Positions 26,957 through 27,155 of a stretch of 27,155 nt of DNA are shown piece by piece (within the stretch, counting starts at the first letter, position 1; every line of letters starts with the position of its first letter). A program made the translations under genes and the position numbers. A model generated the notes under the pieces. It was not told the DNA's origin, searched no databases, and was given only the letters and a program-made list of their open reading frames with translations. The DNA is taken from assembly GCA_007118765.1 (NCBI GenBank), contig SKQZ01000101.1:1-27155 (forward strand). The letters run 5' to 3'. Source of the stretch: Candidatus Hydrogenedentota bacterium. GTDB taxonomy: Bacteria; Hydrogenedentota; Hydrogenedentia; Hydrogenedentales; CAITNO01.

Positions 26957-27155
26957 TCATATTTGCGTGGGGTTTGGCGCGTCGCCGTATACCTCTTTGG
27001 GGTCGAACACTTTCTCCGTTTCCGTCCATCCCAAGGTGACGCCGTTTTTGGCGGCCTCTCCAACGGGCACGGTGCGATAGAAACAAGACCGGTAGCCAAC
27101 GTGGCAGCTTGCGCCGCTTTGCACATCCACACGCAACCAGATCGTATCCTGATCA
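26957..27155 (-). CDS. hisI: Phosphoribosyl-AMP cyclohydrolase, 5' end cut by window edge
   Basis: C-terminal 66 codons of a histidine biosynthesis enzyme that opens the purine ring of phosphoribosyl-AMP. The fragment begins within the conserved [11 protein letters not shown] and includes [14 protein letters not shown], in which the two cysteines are zinc ligands of the family. The end is variable ([21 protein letters not shown]) and stops with TGA at 26957-26959. No HisE (pyrophosphohydrolase) domain follows, so it is a single-function form. The N-terminal half lies beyond the right edge. The next gene on the strand is rpmG, 92 bp away. Confidence 0.95.
   Translation of the reverse strand, partial: DQDTIWLRVDVQSGASCHVGYRSCFYRTVPVGEAAKNGVTLGWTETEKVFDPKEVYGDAPNPTQI

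Overview
The window is a gene-dense chromosomal segment of moderate to high G+C. It appears to come from a Gram-negative-type bacterium, because it encodes a SurA-like periplasmic isomerase, a lipobox lipoprotein and sigma70-type promoters. Several traits recall the PVC/Planctomycete or Hydrogenedentota neighbourhood: two PIG-L deacetylases, an unrecognised multi-pass membrane protein of a type I associate with those phyla, and an unusual rpoBC context. That placement is inference and weak.

Layout. The left half is almost entirely minus strand. Reading in the direction of transcription, a strong promoter near 13000 drives rpoB and rpoC, followed by a SurA/PpiC-type isomerase, a DUF624/YesL-like membrane protein, enolase and an FtsB/DivIC-like division protein. 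An edge-truncated zinc-ribbon protein (1-893) lies beyond a large palindrome (989-1054). The middle (13342-18003) holds a plus-strand PIG-L deacetylase, a minus-strand thiG-thiH pair with a structured leader and no thiS, a plus-strand 6-phosphogluconolactonase gene, tRNA-Ala(GGC) with its terminator, and a minus-strand SagB-type nitroreductase. The right part (18167-23950) holds a GntP permease with an unknown membrane protein, a tiny aromatic-rich membrane peptide gene, dinB (DNA polymerase IV) and a RbsA/MglA-type ABC ATPase without its permease. The last part is a compact operon of lipoprotein, PIG-L deacetylase and SIMPL-domain protein, then tRNA-Phe(GAA) with a consensus promoter, rpmG (ribosomal protein L33) and the 3' end of hisI.

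How the genes fit together. The first block joins transcription, envelope protein folding, glycolysis and cell division on one strand, but ribosomal protein genes rplJ/rplL and rpsL/rpsG, the usual partners of rpoBC, are absent from the flanks. thiG and thiH are partners in thiazole synthesis. The lipoprotein/PIG-L/SIMPL genes are translationally linked and look like an envelope-associated unit of unknown role.

The observations most worth a second look are a 31-codon gene whose peptide carries mirror-image aromatic clusters at its two ends, a nested RNA structure ahead of thiG that is not a TPP riboswitch, non-canonical residues in the rifampicin pocket of RpoB, the long perfect palindrome, and a recurrent extended -10 promoter form. 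I found no CRISPR array, transposase, prophage or recognisable defence system.
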